Positions 40,035 to 52,508 are shown, counted from the first letter of the stretch. The stretch: DNA of 64,000 nt from Setaria digitata (GCA_003640385.1 RCAB01000258.1:7047-71046), one strand, 5' to 3'. The notes: generated from the letters alone by a model not told the origin. Translations and numbers: made by a program.

Positions 40035-43000
40035 TTAGACGAAATTTAAAATATCATGAAGCATTGAGAAAAACTACAAAATTTGGAAGAAAATGCGAAA
40101 AATTCTAAAATTTTTAACAAACACTTGAAAAATTGCAAAGCTTTCAATAATACGAAATTAGAAAATTGCAACAAGCATGAAAAATTATCAAGTTTTTTTT
40201 TAAAAAAAAAAAAAAAAAGTTTCAAGTGCTTCTTGGCAAATAGAGTTAAAATTTAAAATTTAAACGTAATAGAATAATATACAGAAAAGAAAATGCTACA
40301 AAAATCAAAAAAAAAAGAATAAATAAATAAATATTAAAATTTAGGATAACAATAAAAATTGTAAGATTTTAATGAAAAATTTGGAAATGTGAAAATTTAA
40401 TTTGCAACTTTTCGTGCATTTTTTGAAATTTGATAGTTACGAATTTGCAAATATGAAATTTTAAGCAATGGAAAATTATTTACTCAGTTTCAATGATTGT
40501 AAAAAAATTAAAAAACGTTTATTTAGGATATTTAGTAGCTAATTGGATATTAATTGTTTGGGCATTTCTTACCACCAAAATTTTCATTGCATTTACAATT
40601 TTTTGTTGTTAAAAATATAATTTTCTGACAAAAAATTTTCATTTTTAAAATTTTTTTTCTTTTCATAAAATTCCTTTTTTTTTTTTTTGAAATTTTTTCC
40701 AAAAAAAACAAGATAATGTTTTAAAGCATTTGTAAATAGAAAAAATTTAAACAAAAAAAGTAAGTTCTCTTAATTCTTCTTTTTAAAATTATCGATTAAT
40801 TTTTGAATTTTGTTAATTTTTAAATTTGATTAATTGCAATTAATTCGTAGAAAAAAATCAGCTGAGCAAATAAAAATACAAAGATTAAGGAGAGGAAGAG
40901 AGAGGGAGAGAGAGAGAGAGAGAGAGGAGGGAGGCAAAAAAAAAAAAGTAAATATAAAAATTACCTGTGCATAGAGCATAGCATTCCAAAAATCCCAACG
41001 AATTTTTTGGTCGGTATATTTAATTCCGAGGTTTTTTTCGTACATACTTAATTGCTGATTTAATTGTTTCCTGACCTAAATTTAATTTTTTCTTTTCTTT
41101 TTTTTTTTTTATTTTTTTTTTCTTGGTTCATTTTTCAGTCACAGCCAAATTAAACAAATTCAAAATTTTAATTTATGTATTTATCAACATAACAAATACC
41201 AATCGTTTAAGTGATATGATTATTTTATCATTTAAAATATATATATATCTTGTTGTTTTCTTTTCTTTTTTTTTTTCTCTCTCTCCCAAATTAATATATG
41301 TTTTAGAATAAATTCCATATAAGGACATGTGTAAATGACGCATAAATCATTCTGTAAATTAATTCATACTGAAATAATCATTTTTCTATTTCTTAAATTT
41401 ATGCATTTATCAATATAATTAATCAGCTGTGCAACTGATATGATTATTTGATCATTAAAAAGAAAAAAAAAAATACTAAACTATAATATTGTTTCTTCCT
41501 CTTTTTTTTTTTTAAAAAATAAATATATATTTAAAGATGAATTCCATATAAATATGCATAAATGACATGTAAATTAAATTCAATATTTGATTCCTATTTT
41601 AATTTGTATTAGAAAGTATTTTTTCATTTCTTCTCTTTTTTTTTTTTCTGAAATAAAATTTTAAAGGTCGATTTTTTTTTTTGCTTTTTATTTTTGACTA
41701 GCTATTTTCAAACCTGTATAGTTTGATTGGCAGTGACAAAGAACAAATATTCGCTATTATTAAACATTGATGTTACAATGATATCGATTAAACGTGATCG
41801 ATTCTGTTTCACGTTTTCCTTCCAAAACATTTCACGTGATTCGTCATGCGTTGCTTCACAAAGATAAAATATTGCTGCACCAATAAATTGATAAATGATA
41901 AGAACAGTTATTAAAAGAATATGCTTTAGACCATATTCATGATATATTTTTCGTAGAACACGCATTCGACGTGGTACATGACGTATACGTCTTATATTTG
42001 CTTCTGCTTCAAGACGTATTGCATTGGCAGCTGTATTTGCCTAAAGCAAAAGATAATTTTAATTTTTGCTATTTTATGTTTTAAATTTAAGACTTTTAAA
42101 ATTTGGCTCATTCTTCACCAGTATCCAAATCATTTTGCTCATTTATCTTTTGTATCCTCATAAAATGAGCAATACTTTTTGATAATCGCTGCCTGGAAAT
42201 TACATTTTATTACAATCATTTAAAAAATAAATTTAGATCAAAAAAAAAAGGAACCAAATAAATAAATTAAATTTGTTCAATTCGAATTATTTATACTACA
42301 TGTTAATAAGCATTATTTAAAGATTATACTTTCATTACTACTTTCGTTATTATCAGTACTATCCTGTTATTATCATTTTATCATTAAAAAAAGAAAATAA
42401 TCTTGTTAAAAAATTTTGTCAAATTTGGAATTTTCATCCAAATAACTTTACTTAAATCATCTTTTTGTTTTTCACCAAAATTTTCAAACATTATGATTAA
42501 AATGCCAAGTTTTTTTTTTTTTTTTTTTTTTGATGTCTTAAAAGTCTCTTTTTTTTTCATCGAATAAATTTGTAAATATTGGAAGTTCCCTAGAAACTAT
42601 TAAAATTTTCCTAAAACATTTCTAAGCATTAGTTTCACACAGTTCCAATTCCATTAATATATTTCTCATTAAAAAAAAAAAAAAATATACATGATACAGA
42701 GCATAAAAAGCATATGAAAGAAGCATGNNNNNNNNNNNNNNNNNNNNNNNNNNNNNNNNNNNNNNNNNNNNNNNNNNNNNNNNNNNNNNNNNNNNNNNNN
42801 NNNNNNNNNNNNNAAAAAAAAAAAAAATGAAATGCTTGACGAATTTGAATTGACATTCATTAGAATCAAACTATTTCCAATAGAACTAATAATAAATGCA
42901 TCATCCTGCTTTGAACAATTCAGTGTTCAGAAAAAAAAAAAAAAGAACTTTTCAGACAGGAGAAAAAAAAGAAGAAAAAATTTTGCTAAAACATGTAAAA

Positions 43001-44164
43001 ATATTTTGCACCGTAGCAAAAATAAGTAGCAACAGTTTTAAAAAAAACTAATTACAAATTTAATCACTGATATATTTAGAGAAAAAAAAAAAAAAAGAAT
43101 TTAAATTTATTATTTTCAGCACTTATTAGGTGCAATTTGTTATTTTTATTCCTCAAATTCTTTTAAATATTTCTCCAGTAGCTGTTGAAAAATTATATAT
43201 ATATATAATTAATATATGTCATAAAGAGAAAAATAGGAATTGAAATACTGAATTTTATAGCATTTTTAGAAATATTTTTACCATACACATGCACAACTGC
43301 ATAGCAATGGTGTGCTGCAGATAAACCGGAAAAGTTTTCTTGTTAAGTATAATTCAAATATTTCATGCAAAATTTAGGAGGAAATAAAAATTTTGTTCTA
43401 TCTCATCCGTGCAAGAAACAGATGCATTACGAAAAACTCGGAAAATATGATATTAGTTTTGATACTAACACATGATATTACAGGTTAAAATTAAACTATG
43501 ATATGAAAATATGGTAAAATGCAATATGCATAAGCTGTCATTGAACAATTAATTTAATAAATATCAAATTCTGCTAATTAAAATACCTCCAGAATTAAAC
43601 ACCGATGAAAATAAAAATATCCGTAAAAAAAAACAGCTAAGTTGAAAAAAAAAAAAAAAAAAGAAAACGAAACACAAAAGACGAAAATTCGAAAACAAAA
43701 CAAACAATCTTTTAAGAGCTGAAATTAATAGCAAAACGGTCACGACAACAAGAAACGATAATTATGGCTAATTAGTGATCATTGTTAAAATTAATTCCAA
43801 AATAACTACGACTAAAAACCCAAAATTTCTAAATTTTCCCATAAGATAATTGGCAGAATTACCATAATTATTTATTATCACTAATTTTACTATCGTATTA
43901 TTATTATCATTAATATTATTGTTATTTATTATCGCTATTATAATTAATATATTTATAATAATGATAATAATAACATTAATAATTATAATAATTATTATAA
44001 CTATAATTGTTAATACTATTATTATTATTGTTATTATTATAATCATTATTATTTTTATTTTTATCATTATAATATTTTGTAGTATAACGAACCCCATCTC
44101 GAAAAGATTTGTGAATTCGTCGGAGACTTTGCTGAAGCGGATTTGAACGTCGTAATGGCGCCAT
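28826..44164 (-). CDS. TWK-type two-pore-domain potassium channel
   Basis: Exons, 5' to 3': 44164-44093, 42040-41714, 41075-40965, 39742-39622, 35611-35458, 34917-34861, 33460-33319, 32226-32115, 31653-31565, 31311-31128, 30532-30389, 29890-29807, 29534-29410, 29341-29177 and 28958-28826. About 673 aa are visible. M1 is the hydrophobic stretch after HEYGLKH, with GAAIF. Pore 1 has the filter TIGYGHLYP and pore 2 has TIGLGDITP. Between them lie a cytosolic basic loop (CACRRLSRYC) and M3, and M4 ends in SMCINLIQ. The channel should carry background K+ current at the plasma membrane. The long C-tail is hydrophilic, with a run of nine Asp. Intron 4 has a GC donor (39621) and the pore 1 exon an AAG acceptor. 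Phase breaks between 34861 and 33460, so a short exon is missing. The first two exons join in phase but by inference. Confidence 0.88.
29228..29262. repeat. Coding trinucleotide repeat (poly-Asp)
   Basis: ATC/GTC triplets on the plus strand encode nine consecutive Asp in the C-tail of the K+ channel, within an acidic segment that also contains ENEEN. It is a candidate length polymorphism. Confidence 0.85.
32868..33205. repeat. Diverged tandem duplication in channel intron
   Basis: The block from about 32868 (TACAATTAATGATAGCATAA) recurs from about 33044 with substitutions and small indels, continuing through TGTCAAATAATC and TTATCAA. Copies are about 150-165 bases. No N lies between them, so it looks like a real old duplication. 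Confidence 0.7.
33761..34079. repeat. Three-copy block with Ns at 33880 and 33960
   Basis: Near-identical copies start at 33761, 33886 (shorter) and 33961. Each begins CAACAAATTTATTTTGAA and contains ATAAATTGCTTCTTTGTTGC. Single Ns separate them. It lies in the channel intron where the coding phase breaks, so an assembly error could have removed or disordered a short exon. Confidence 0.88.
35612..39621 (-). other. 4-kb intron of the K+ channel gene
   Basis: Low-complexity A/T-rich intron with GCAAGT at its donor and TTCAG at its acceptor. It contains ATT-type repeats at about 37010-37080, a tandem duplication at about 37142-37325 and a GATA-like repeat at 37428-37463. No supported exon on either strand. 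Confidence 0.6.
37142..37325. repeat. Two-copy tandem repeat of about 95 bases
   Basis: The segment with TTCTTCTTGTCATCG, CTATAATCAAAAGTTGCTAC and GTCATTGCTCACAATG appears at about 37142-37234 and again at about 37242-37325, with an internal deletion and few substitutions. Confidence 0.8.
40883..40931. repeat. AG-rich microsatellite
   Basis: Interrupted AG dinucleotide run in a channel intron, immediately downstream (minus strand) of the exon ending at 40965. Confidence 0.85.
41165..41600. repeat. Diverged tandem duplication of about 230 bases
   Basis: The first copy (from about 41165) and second copy (from about 41395) share TTTATGxATTTATCAA, a TGATATGATTATT segment followed by ATCATT, a pyrimidine tract and GAATTCCATATAA/AAATTCCATATAA. 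Both lie in one channel intron. Confidence 0.65.
42728..42813. other. Assembly gap of 86 Ns
   Basis: A scaffold gap inside the first large intron of the K+ channel gene. A small 5' exon of that gene could be hidden here. Confidence 0.98.
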
Positions 44165-44175
44165 CTGTGAATTAA
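44165..44175 (-). promoter_or_regulatory. Putative spliced-leader acceptor of the K+ channel
   Basis: On the minus strand AATTCACAG ends at 44165, directly abutting the ATG at 44164. The 5' UTR would then consist of the leader alone. Confidence 0.5.
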
Positions 44176-47100
44176 AAATTAAATTTCATCTTATTTGTGA
44201 CATATCTGTCAAATATTCTCTATTTATTCATTAATTTAGTAAAATTGAAAATCCGAAAAATGTTTGTATTTTTTTTTAAAAAAAATTTTTCTTTTAAAGG
44301 CAAAAAGAGAAAAGATCCTAAGGGTCTGCTCTTTTCCATCCTGTTACATATCGATGTTAAAGCCTTGAAAAAAAAAAAAAAAAAAAAAAAAAAGAAGCGA
44401 AAAATGAATTTGAGTTACGCCCAAACTTTGCCATTTTTAGAAATAACTTTTGTTCAAGGGAAAAAAAAAAATCACTGGATATGAGAAATATGAAATGAAA
44501 TTGAACTGTAATTAATGAGTGCTATCAATTAATTGAATGATTGAGAGTTATATTAGATAAATTATAATTAGAATAGATACCAAGAAAGAAAAAAAAAAAA
44601 TTACTGAACAGAGTTGCAGACGAAATGAAAGAGAAGTTACGAGATCTTTGTATAAATTACTGAGCATTAATTAGTCTTAGCAAAATTATGTAAATCTGAA
44701 AATTGAATTTAATGTAAAAATTGGACTTTTTTTTTTAAATTACTGAATTTGATTTCATTGGGATATAATTTATTTCTAACAAATAGCAAATATTTTCAGC
44801 TCAAAATATTCTCAAATTGCATTTTTGTGAAGTGATAATGACTGATAATCAACTATTTAACACTATCATTTTATGCTCATTAATTGTTGCTAAGAAATAT
44901 TGAATTGTTTAACTCAAGAACAAAATTTTGATTTTATGAACTTATCAGGATAGCACCAAATTATCAAAATCCAAAAATTTTTGTACAAGAGATATTAAAC
45001 TTTATAAAATTATCAATTTGAAAATTTTTTCTTCAAATTTTTGAAAACTAAAATGGAACAAGAAGGAAATTTAAAAAATTTTTTTATATTTCAATTAAGT
45101 AAATTAAGGTGACGAGAATTTCAGTGCAATTTTTTCCACAACACTGTTTTTTTTTCTTTTATTTTCTATTTTTTTATTTTTATTTTTATTTTTTTAAGCG
45201 AAAATGCTTCGCTCCAAAAATTCTATAAAATATAAAAAATTACAAAGAAGAGATGCAAAAAATAAGAGAAGAAGAAACACTTAAAAAAGGAAAAAAAAAA
45301 TAATGTCAATAAATTATTGAGTAAAATATCTGAATTATAAATTTCTCTGGATCTGACAAGTTGATAAAATGATGTGATAATTTTTCAAAAAAAAAAAAAA
45401 AAAAAAAAGAAAAATGATTGCGTGAGAAAGTGTGAAAATTGTGCTGTAATTAATTCCTGTTATTTCATTTCTTTCAAGTTTTACTGATGTTCAAAGAGAA
45501 AAAAAGTGCATAAATAATTTTTAATTGAGCAATTATCCTAAAATTATTCCTTTATTTTATTTTTCTTTTATCATGATACCATTTAATTTATTTTAACATA
45601 GTTCAGGGCTTCCATGAAAAGAAGCGAAAATTTAAATTTTTGCGAAATGTGAAAAATGAATGGAGATAAGAAGAGTCTTCATAGAAATTACAAAATTTAA
45701 TAGTGAGATCGCGAAATTGAAATGTATATTTTCCATAATTTAATTGAACAAAAAAAAAAAAAAAAATGGAACAATGCTTACTAATTAATGGAGAAAATTT
45801 GCCGGAAAAAAACATTAAGTAATTTTTTGAAAGAAAAATAGCATTATTTTAATTAAATTTATTCATTGTGCATTTATAAAAATAAATTTTACGATAATTT
45901 TTTGCAAATTAACTCATTTTTTCTTTCTCACCAATTAAATATATCAAATTTTATGTAAATTTCGTTTTCTTCTACTTTTTCTTTTTTATTTTTTTAAATT
46001 ATTTGAATTAATAGAAATTCAAAAATAAAAAGTATTGCTTTAATTTTTCAAACAACTTCAAATATCGTGCAGAAGGTGGAAATTTATAATTTAATAATAA
46101 TTTCGAAATAATTAGGCAAATGAAGTGGAAATGTGTTTTGTCACCATGAAATAGTACGATATGAATGCCGTTTATGAAATGATAGATAGAATTTGGTCAA
46201 ATTTTTAAAAGTAAAAAAATTATCAAAGAAAGAAAAATTGAAATTTCAAATAGGCCAAGATTTTTTTTTTTTCGGTAGCCTATTTTCTGTGGTATTATTA
46301 AATTTTGACGGAATTACATTTTCTAATCTTTTCATTACTGTCAAATTATTCAAAAAAAATAAAAAAAAAAAATGAAAAAAAAAAAGAATTTGGCTTTTTT
46401 TTGTTATAAAAAAATTATTTCATTAATTAAGGCATGTATAATATTTGATTAAAAAATTTACAAATATTTATTTGATATTTGCTCTTCTCGATATGCACAT
46501 ACACTTGCTGCTAGAAATGTTAATTTCAAATTTTTTTAAATCAACTATTTGCACTGCACAGAAATTGAAATGATGATTAACGAAACGGCTAAAGGATATT
46601 TATTTATTTAAATTTTATTGCAAAAATGAAAATTTTTTTTCATCCAATTTTGTCATTATTGCAGAAATAATAATTTGTGCGAAAAAAAAAAAAAAAAAAA
46701 ATTTCTTATTTATTTATTTATTTTTTCTTCTTTTTCTTTTTTTGAACTATTATAAAAATTATAAAATTATTTTCAGTTCATGTAAAAATGACACAAGTAT
46801 ATTTACTTTTTGCACAGTTATATTCATTTCATATTCAACTATTAACATTTCAAAATTGTATATTTGCATAGGAAAGGAAGCGAATAAACATCGGGCAAAT
46901 ATTTTCCCTCAATTTTTCCTCAATACTTTAACCTAAAATTGTTGACATTAAAGTGAGCAGATTGTTGAGTTTAGAGATAGAGTTACCTTTTATACCTGTT
47001 CGAAATGAGTAACTAGAACCAGATTGTGAACATTAGACAGTCTCAAATCTCTCAAATAATACTCGTTGTGTAGTGGGTGGTAAGTAAGCATTCGATTAGT

Positions 47101-47252
47101 TTTACTTGATCATTTCCCAATTCTTACCTAATCCAATATCCTATTTGACAGTAAGCAAAAATATCCTAGAAACAACGATATATTATCCTTATTTCTTTCC
47201 CAATACTACTTACCTTTGAAAAATTGAAATTAAAATTGTTTCCAGCATATCT

Positions 47253-47287
<35 letters not shown>

Positions 47288-48447
47288 ATATCTAATTTTC
47301 AATATTTATCTGACATTTTGCGAATTTTATTTGTGAGAGAGAAAAAAAAAAAAAAAGAAAAAAAAAAAAGAAAGAAAGTTTCGTCATAACATTAATTAAT
47401 TTCTAACAGGGCATTAGAGTTGTTGCAAAAATAAATATATAACAACTTTTATACAATATAAGTTTAAATTTTTTTAAAGTAAAAAAGTATATTTAAACTT
47501 CCTTCTTTTTTTTCTTTTTTTTTTTTTTTTTTTTTGTTTTTTATATAAAATCAACGTGATTATATTTAATTATTTCTATCCATATTTAATTTAATTATTT
47601 GATCAAAAAGTTTTGCTATTTAAAAAAATAATAATAATAATAGTAATTAAAAAGAAAAAAAAACAATCATTTATTATAACTATTCTTTTTTAATTACTTA
47701 CCATAATAATTATTCTATTTTTGCTATTCTTTTAAGAAAAAAAAAAAAAAAAGAAAGATTAGGTCAGCAAATTTTAGGATGAAAAAAGAATAGATAATTC
47801 CAGGAAAATGATGTTGAGGAAATACGNTAGGATGAATTAGATATTTAGGTCATTAATGATTTGTTCATCATTAAATCCCTGACGATATGCACTATCAACT
47901 ATTTTAGTATGCCATTTTGTCATCCATGAATTCTATTTTCATTCTTGCCACTAATTTGTTCTAATTAATCTAGGCCATTTTTTTTTTCCCCCTCAGTCCT
48001 TTTATCCTAGAATAAGCCTAGAAGTTTTAATTCAAATATAACTGAATTTAAAAATTTTGCTTAGAAAAGAAAATATATTTAAATATTTTTCGCGTGAAAA
48101 AAAAAAAAAAAAAAAAAAAAAAAACAAACTACACCACATAATAAAAATTTGTAATTTTTTGCTACAAATGCAATAAAACAAAATTTGAATTTTTCCCTTT
48201 GCTTTGTATTTCCTTTTTTCAGTTTAGCATTAATAATTTAAATTTTATTTTCATCTATAAATGTTTAATTGAGAAGCTGATGAAAATTATTCCTCGAATA
48301 TCATTATCATGAAAATAATTGATAATTATTAATTTTTACAAAATTACGAAAATTGGTCATATTTTGCAAAATTGACCGAACAAGAAAAAAAGAAAAAAGT
48401 TTTAGAATTGACCGGAGTATATATTGTTGCGAATGAAGTGTATATTA

Positions 48448-48560
48448 TTTATTATTAATATTATTATTATTATTATTGTCATTATTATTATCATTATTAT
48501 TATTATTATTATTATTACTATTATTATTATCATTCTTATTATTATTATTACTATTATTCT
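48448..48560. repeat. ATT/TTA trinucleotide microsatellite
   Basis: Nearly pure ATT repeat with few interruptions. Its right flank (TTCTGTTTCATTCATATTTCC, ending near 48611) recurs in diverged form at about 48986-49045. Confidence 0.9.
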
Positions 48561-49988
48561 GTTTCATTCATATTTCCGAGAGTTTTATTCCTTTTTATTG
48601 TATTTCTTTTAAATTTATTGCAGCAGAAATTAAAGTTTTGAAAAGTAAGTCGGAGTTTAAAATTATTACAATAATCACTCATTCATCTATTATAAAATCT
48701 GTGCATTTGTTGAATTATATGTCCGAAAATAAAAATTTCCATTTTATTTCTAATATTCTTCTCCGTCTTCTTCCTATTCAATTGTTGTATTTTTATGCAA
48801 CATTTTCCATTTAACACTAATCATAATTTTCCGTTAGCCTGTCTCATTATTACTTTTATAATTTTTGAAATTAAGATTTATTTTAAATTTAACAAATTTA
48901 AATAGTAATGCATATATATATATATATATATATATTTATTATATATATAATATATGAAACAGAATAATAATTATATATATACAATCATTATTCTATTTCA
49001 TTCATATTTCCTGGAGTTTTATTTCTTTTTATTGTATTTTTTTAGTCGAAACATATATATGTACATGACTAAAGCATTACTATGAATGAATTTGTCCACT
49101 GATTTTAATTTAATTTTTCTGTTTCAATCAATATATTTCCTCCTTTTTTTTTTCTTTATAGCAGGAAACATATTTTAATTAAATAATAATAATATTCTAT
49201 ATGAAATGATGTTTTATTTGGAATTGATTAAGTCTTAGTTAAATAAATACGACTCTGAATGGAATAATGGTTTAATTTAGTTTAATTTTGGATAAATTCC
49301 CATATTAACCTAAACAAGTGCCATATATATGCGGAAATTAATTTAATCTAAAGCAAATACTCATTTATTTTCGATCGATAGATCTGAAAATGACAGCATT
49401 TTCATATCGGAAATTAACGTTTAATTAAATTGAAGTGATAAAATTTTCAAAAATCACTCACACTAAAATTCGAATGCTATCGAATGATATTTGTGACAAC
49501 GATAATAATGATAACAATATTTCAAATTAACTGAGAACTTTGCCCTGGTTGACATTGACAAATTTACTTCCTCTTCCTTATTTGTATTGTATTTCAATTG
49601 ATTAGTTTTGCATAAAAAAAAAAAAAAAAAAAATCATTTTGTAATTAAAATGCATCTTATTTTTTTATTTTTTTTGCTTATATCTTTTATAAATTTATTT
49701 GTCATTCACTCACTTCAGCTGTACAAATAATTGAAAAAGAAGGAAAAAAGATAATTGTATTTTATTCTCAATTCATTTTAAAATAAACAGTACAGAATGA
49801 ATGAATGAAATAGTGAAAGCGACTAAAATACATTTTTTTTTTTTTTGATGTAAGTTTATCAATGATTAAAATATGTGTAAAGATGTTAATTGATGTGTAT
49901 AAATTTAGAATACAGAAATGCAGAGTTATTGAGATAATTATAATTACACTAGTACACTATATATTGCTACATTGCAATTCTTGAAACT

Positions 49989-50215
49989 ATTCATTTGTCA
50001 AATTTAAAGTGATAATATTTAGGTTAACATTTACTGCTATCATTACATATTCAAAAATTTTCCGCAATTATTCAAAATTTATTCATTCATTTGTTAAAAT
50101 TGAAAATCATTACTGTTATCATTTTCATACAAAAAGTTTGATCGTAGTTATTACAATCATTCATTCTTTTGTTGCATTTAAAATTGTATATTGCTATCGT
50201 TTTATATTCGAATGT
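49989..50215. repeat. Degenerate three-copy tandem repeat
   Basis: Three related units of about 60-90 bases, each with ATTCATTTGTxAAATT or a close variant followed by TGxTATCxTT and CATATTC or a close variant. They end about 60 bases before the Kunitz gene's ATG region. Confidence 0.6.
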
Positions 50216-50270
50216 TTAACCACCACCTAAACAAAAAAAAAAAAAAAAAATTGAAATGAAAAGCGAAATG

Positions 50271-50280
50271 CTTTCAGGAA
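50271..50280 (+). promoter_or_regulatory. Putative spliced-leader acceptor of the Kunitz gene
   Basis: CTTTCAG ends at 50277, three bases before the ATG at 50281. Confidence 0.6.
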
Positions 50281-51191
50281 ATGATAATTTCTTCAGTGTT
50301 AGCTTTTCCTATATTTGTACATAATATATTACATGCTGCTCACTCACCCGATCCACCAGTATTTACCGATGTACAGCACTATCCGTGCATTTGTTATCTT
50401 CCACCAGGTTTGCTATTTGATCAATTAGAAAAATTCTCAAAAATGCACATTTTAAATGCTTGCAATTATTAAGTTTCGAAAAATTCAAATATTTTAACAT
50501 GATGTAATTCAATGAGCATGAGACACTAAAATGATAAAATGAAATATTTAATAGTTTCGATGGCTAAGAATTGTGAAATATAAATTGCGAGATATTAGGA
50601 ATTTCTTATCAGCAAGTGATGAAGAGAAAATAAAATATAAACACTGATTTGGAATTCTATATCTATTTATAATATTTCCTATCTCACTTGCATATAATCA
50701 TCAATATAAGGGAAAAAGTTAATTTCGCCCATCTGCAAATCACAATCATTGTATGGCATTATCGATGTAAGGATTATCGGGAAATTAATAACATGATTAT
50801 TTCAAGTTATTTAATTCATACTGTAATTATGCATACGAGTTATCATCATGCAAATAATCACAGAATTATTTTTAACTAGTAATTAAAATCTAACTTTTCC
50901 TCTTTTTTTTTCCTTCATTGGATGCATATTTTGTGTTGCAGAGATTCCTACCACATAAATTCTTTCTCTCTTTCATCACAATCATTTTATGGTGTTTTTC
51001 CAGATTCAGGATTATGCACAAGTGAAGAAATAACCGATGATGCAGTAGATGTAAGAAAACTACAAGTACGATATTACTTCGATACAGTTACGGAAAAATG
51101 TTATCCATTTGGAACACAAAATTGCGGTGGTAATAAAAATAACTTTGAAAATCTCACTAAATGTCAGAATGTTTGTAAAAAACACAAGTAA
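50281..51191 (+). CDS. Small secreted single-domain Kunitz/BPTI protein
   Basis: Exons 50281-50407 and 51004-51191 give 104 aa. A hydrophobic N terminus (residues about 2-20, ending near HAAHS) looks like a signal peptide. The framework cysteines are C38, C47, C75, C83, C96 and C100. Spacings 8, 7, 12 and 3 for C1-C2, C3-C4, C4-C5 and C5-C6 match the BPTI pattern, as do RYYFD and CGGNKNNF. The C2-C3 interval is 27 residues instead of the usual 15. The extra residues (SEEITDDAVDVRKLQV) fall right after C47 in the reactive loop, and the residue after C47 (P1) is Thr, not Lys/Arg. Canonical trypsin-type inhibition is therefore doubtful. C36 is an additional cysteine. The expected role is a secreted protease inhibitor or a derivative; the target is unknown. 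Confidence 0.85.
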
Positions 51192-51524
51192 ATCCTCTAT
51201 AATAGAAATTACAAATTTTAAAAAAAATTTTAAAATAACAAATGCAAAAATTGGCTATTTTCGTCATTCAGAAATTTGAAACAAAATTTTCAAGATCTTA
51301 CTTAGCAACTTTGGAAGAATAATTCATCAAATCTTTATAAGGTTTATGCATCAAGCATATTGATCATTTTAAGCTTAAATAATTAATACTTCTTCGGCGA
51401 ATGAAAAAAGAGGAATGAAGCATAAGCAAACGACTAGTATGACTGTTTATTGCATTAAGTGTAATTTATAATGTAATGGAATGTAACCTATATTTGAAAT
51501 GTATTGTGTGATAGAAATACCGTT

Positions 51525-51547
51525 AATAAATTTGTTTCGTCAATAAA
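51525..51547 (+). terminator. Polyadenylation signals of the Kunitz gene
   Basis: AATAAA occurs at 51525-51530 and again at 51542-51547, about 335 nt after the stop. The convergent TMEM258 gene ends at 51914. Confidence 0.4.
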
Positions 51548-51913
51548 AAAGGTGACAAACAAGTTTAAATTTAAATCAACAGATGGAAAGGAAACCTATT
51601 ACAGTAAGCGAAAAACGCTAGCATTATAAGAATAATTCACAGAAATGTAATGAAGAATGACGTGTAAATCTAACCCACAAGTTTTTATTATCCCGAAAAA
51701 GGTCAGAGGAAAATAAAAGACAATTCCTGCAAAAAATTTGAAATTATTAAGATCAAAAAGTAATCAGATTTTCAAGCAGTAAAATTTCAGAAATTGATTT
51801 AATCGCCTTAAATAGTTCTTCATATCTTTAAAAAAAAATCACAGCTGTTATCAGACAAGAGATAGGAAAAAATTAGAATAATTGAAACATCAATTGCACT
51901 TATGAGTAGTTGA
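51548..51913. other. Convergent 3' intergenic spacer
   Basis: No exon seen. It should contain the TMEM258 3' UTR on the minus strand. Confidence 0.5.
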
Positions 51914-52499
51914 TTAAACATAAATCCCAGTCCAAAGCATAAGAAAGACTGAACCGAATCCAAGGAAAAGCGCTGCAACCGATGAAATTAACAACTCTTT
52001 GATAAGAACTCGAGTAAACTTTGTTGAGGTTACCTGAAACATAACTTTAGATACTCAATTACCAGCGTGACAAATCAATGTCAAATAATAAACCAAGTAA
52101 TATAAAATAAACATTTAAAGCTGGGAAATGAAAACTAAATCTTGTAAAAAGTGAAAAAAAAAAAAAAAAGGAATAAAATGTAACTTTGATTAAACAGTAC
52201 CTCGTAAACAAAGAACCAAGCCATAAAGAAGAGACCGATTGCAAGCAGCAATACGGTTAGCTGTGAATATAGCGAAGGATTCACCTAAAAATTTCAATTC
52301 GAATAAAATTTCGACTCAAAACTGCAGCTAAAACCAAATAATAACTATATAACATGCTACATTTAAAGTTATTCTGTGCAATTACGCTGTATAAATAAAG
52401 CTGTTAAATGCTTCGAAATCTGTACAAGATGTTTAATATAAATCTTTGAAATCTCACCGGTCCGACATATCGTTCCATGGATAACAAATCAGCAGTCAT
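51914..52499 (-). CDS. TMEM258: TMEM258, oligosaccharyltransferase subunit
   Basis: Exons 52499-52458, 52284-52201 and 52033-51914 give 81 aa, against 79 in human. TMEM258 is a small two-pass ER membrane protein of the oligosaccharyltransferase complex for N-glycosylation. The sequence shows MSxERYVGPVNPSLY-type N-terminal residues, a first membrane span ([18 protein letters not shown]), the highly conserved [11 protein letters not shown] loop, and a second span ending in WTGIYV. All three exons are in phase 0. An acceptor TTTAG at 52509, nine bases before the ATG, suggests trans-splicing. Confidence 0.93.
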
Positions 52500-52508
52500 T
52501 TTCAGGAC

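Larger units (their letters stand above)
44176..50270. other. Six-kb low-complexity intergenic region
   Basis: No supported gene. It holds many homopolymers of up to about 30 bases, an ATT microsatellite at about 48448-48560, a TA array at about 48907-48934, a single N at 47827 and degenerate tandem repeats near 49989-50215. Open frames here are runs of Ile/Leu/Asn translated from ATT repeats. Confidence 0.6.

Noticed and set aside
43768..44146. Ile/Asn-rich open frames on both strands
   Set aside because: They are translations of ATT/AAT repeats. Only the minus-strand end at 44093-44164 is coding (first exon of the K+ channel).
48424..48814. 112-aa and 62-aa poly-Ile/Leu frames
   Set aside because: They come from the ATT microsatellite and its flank. 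No ATG context or conservation signal.
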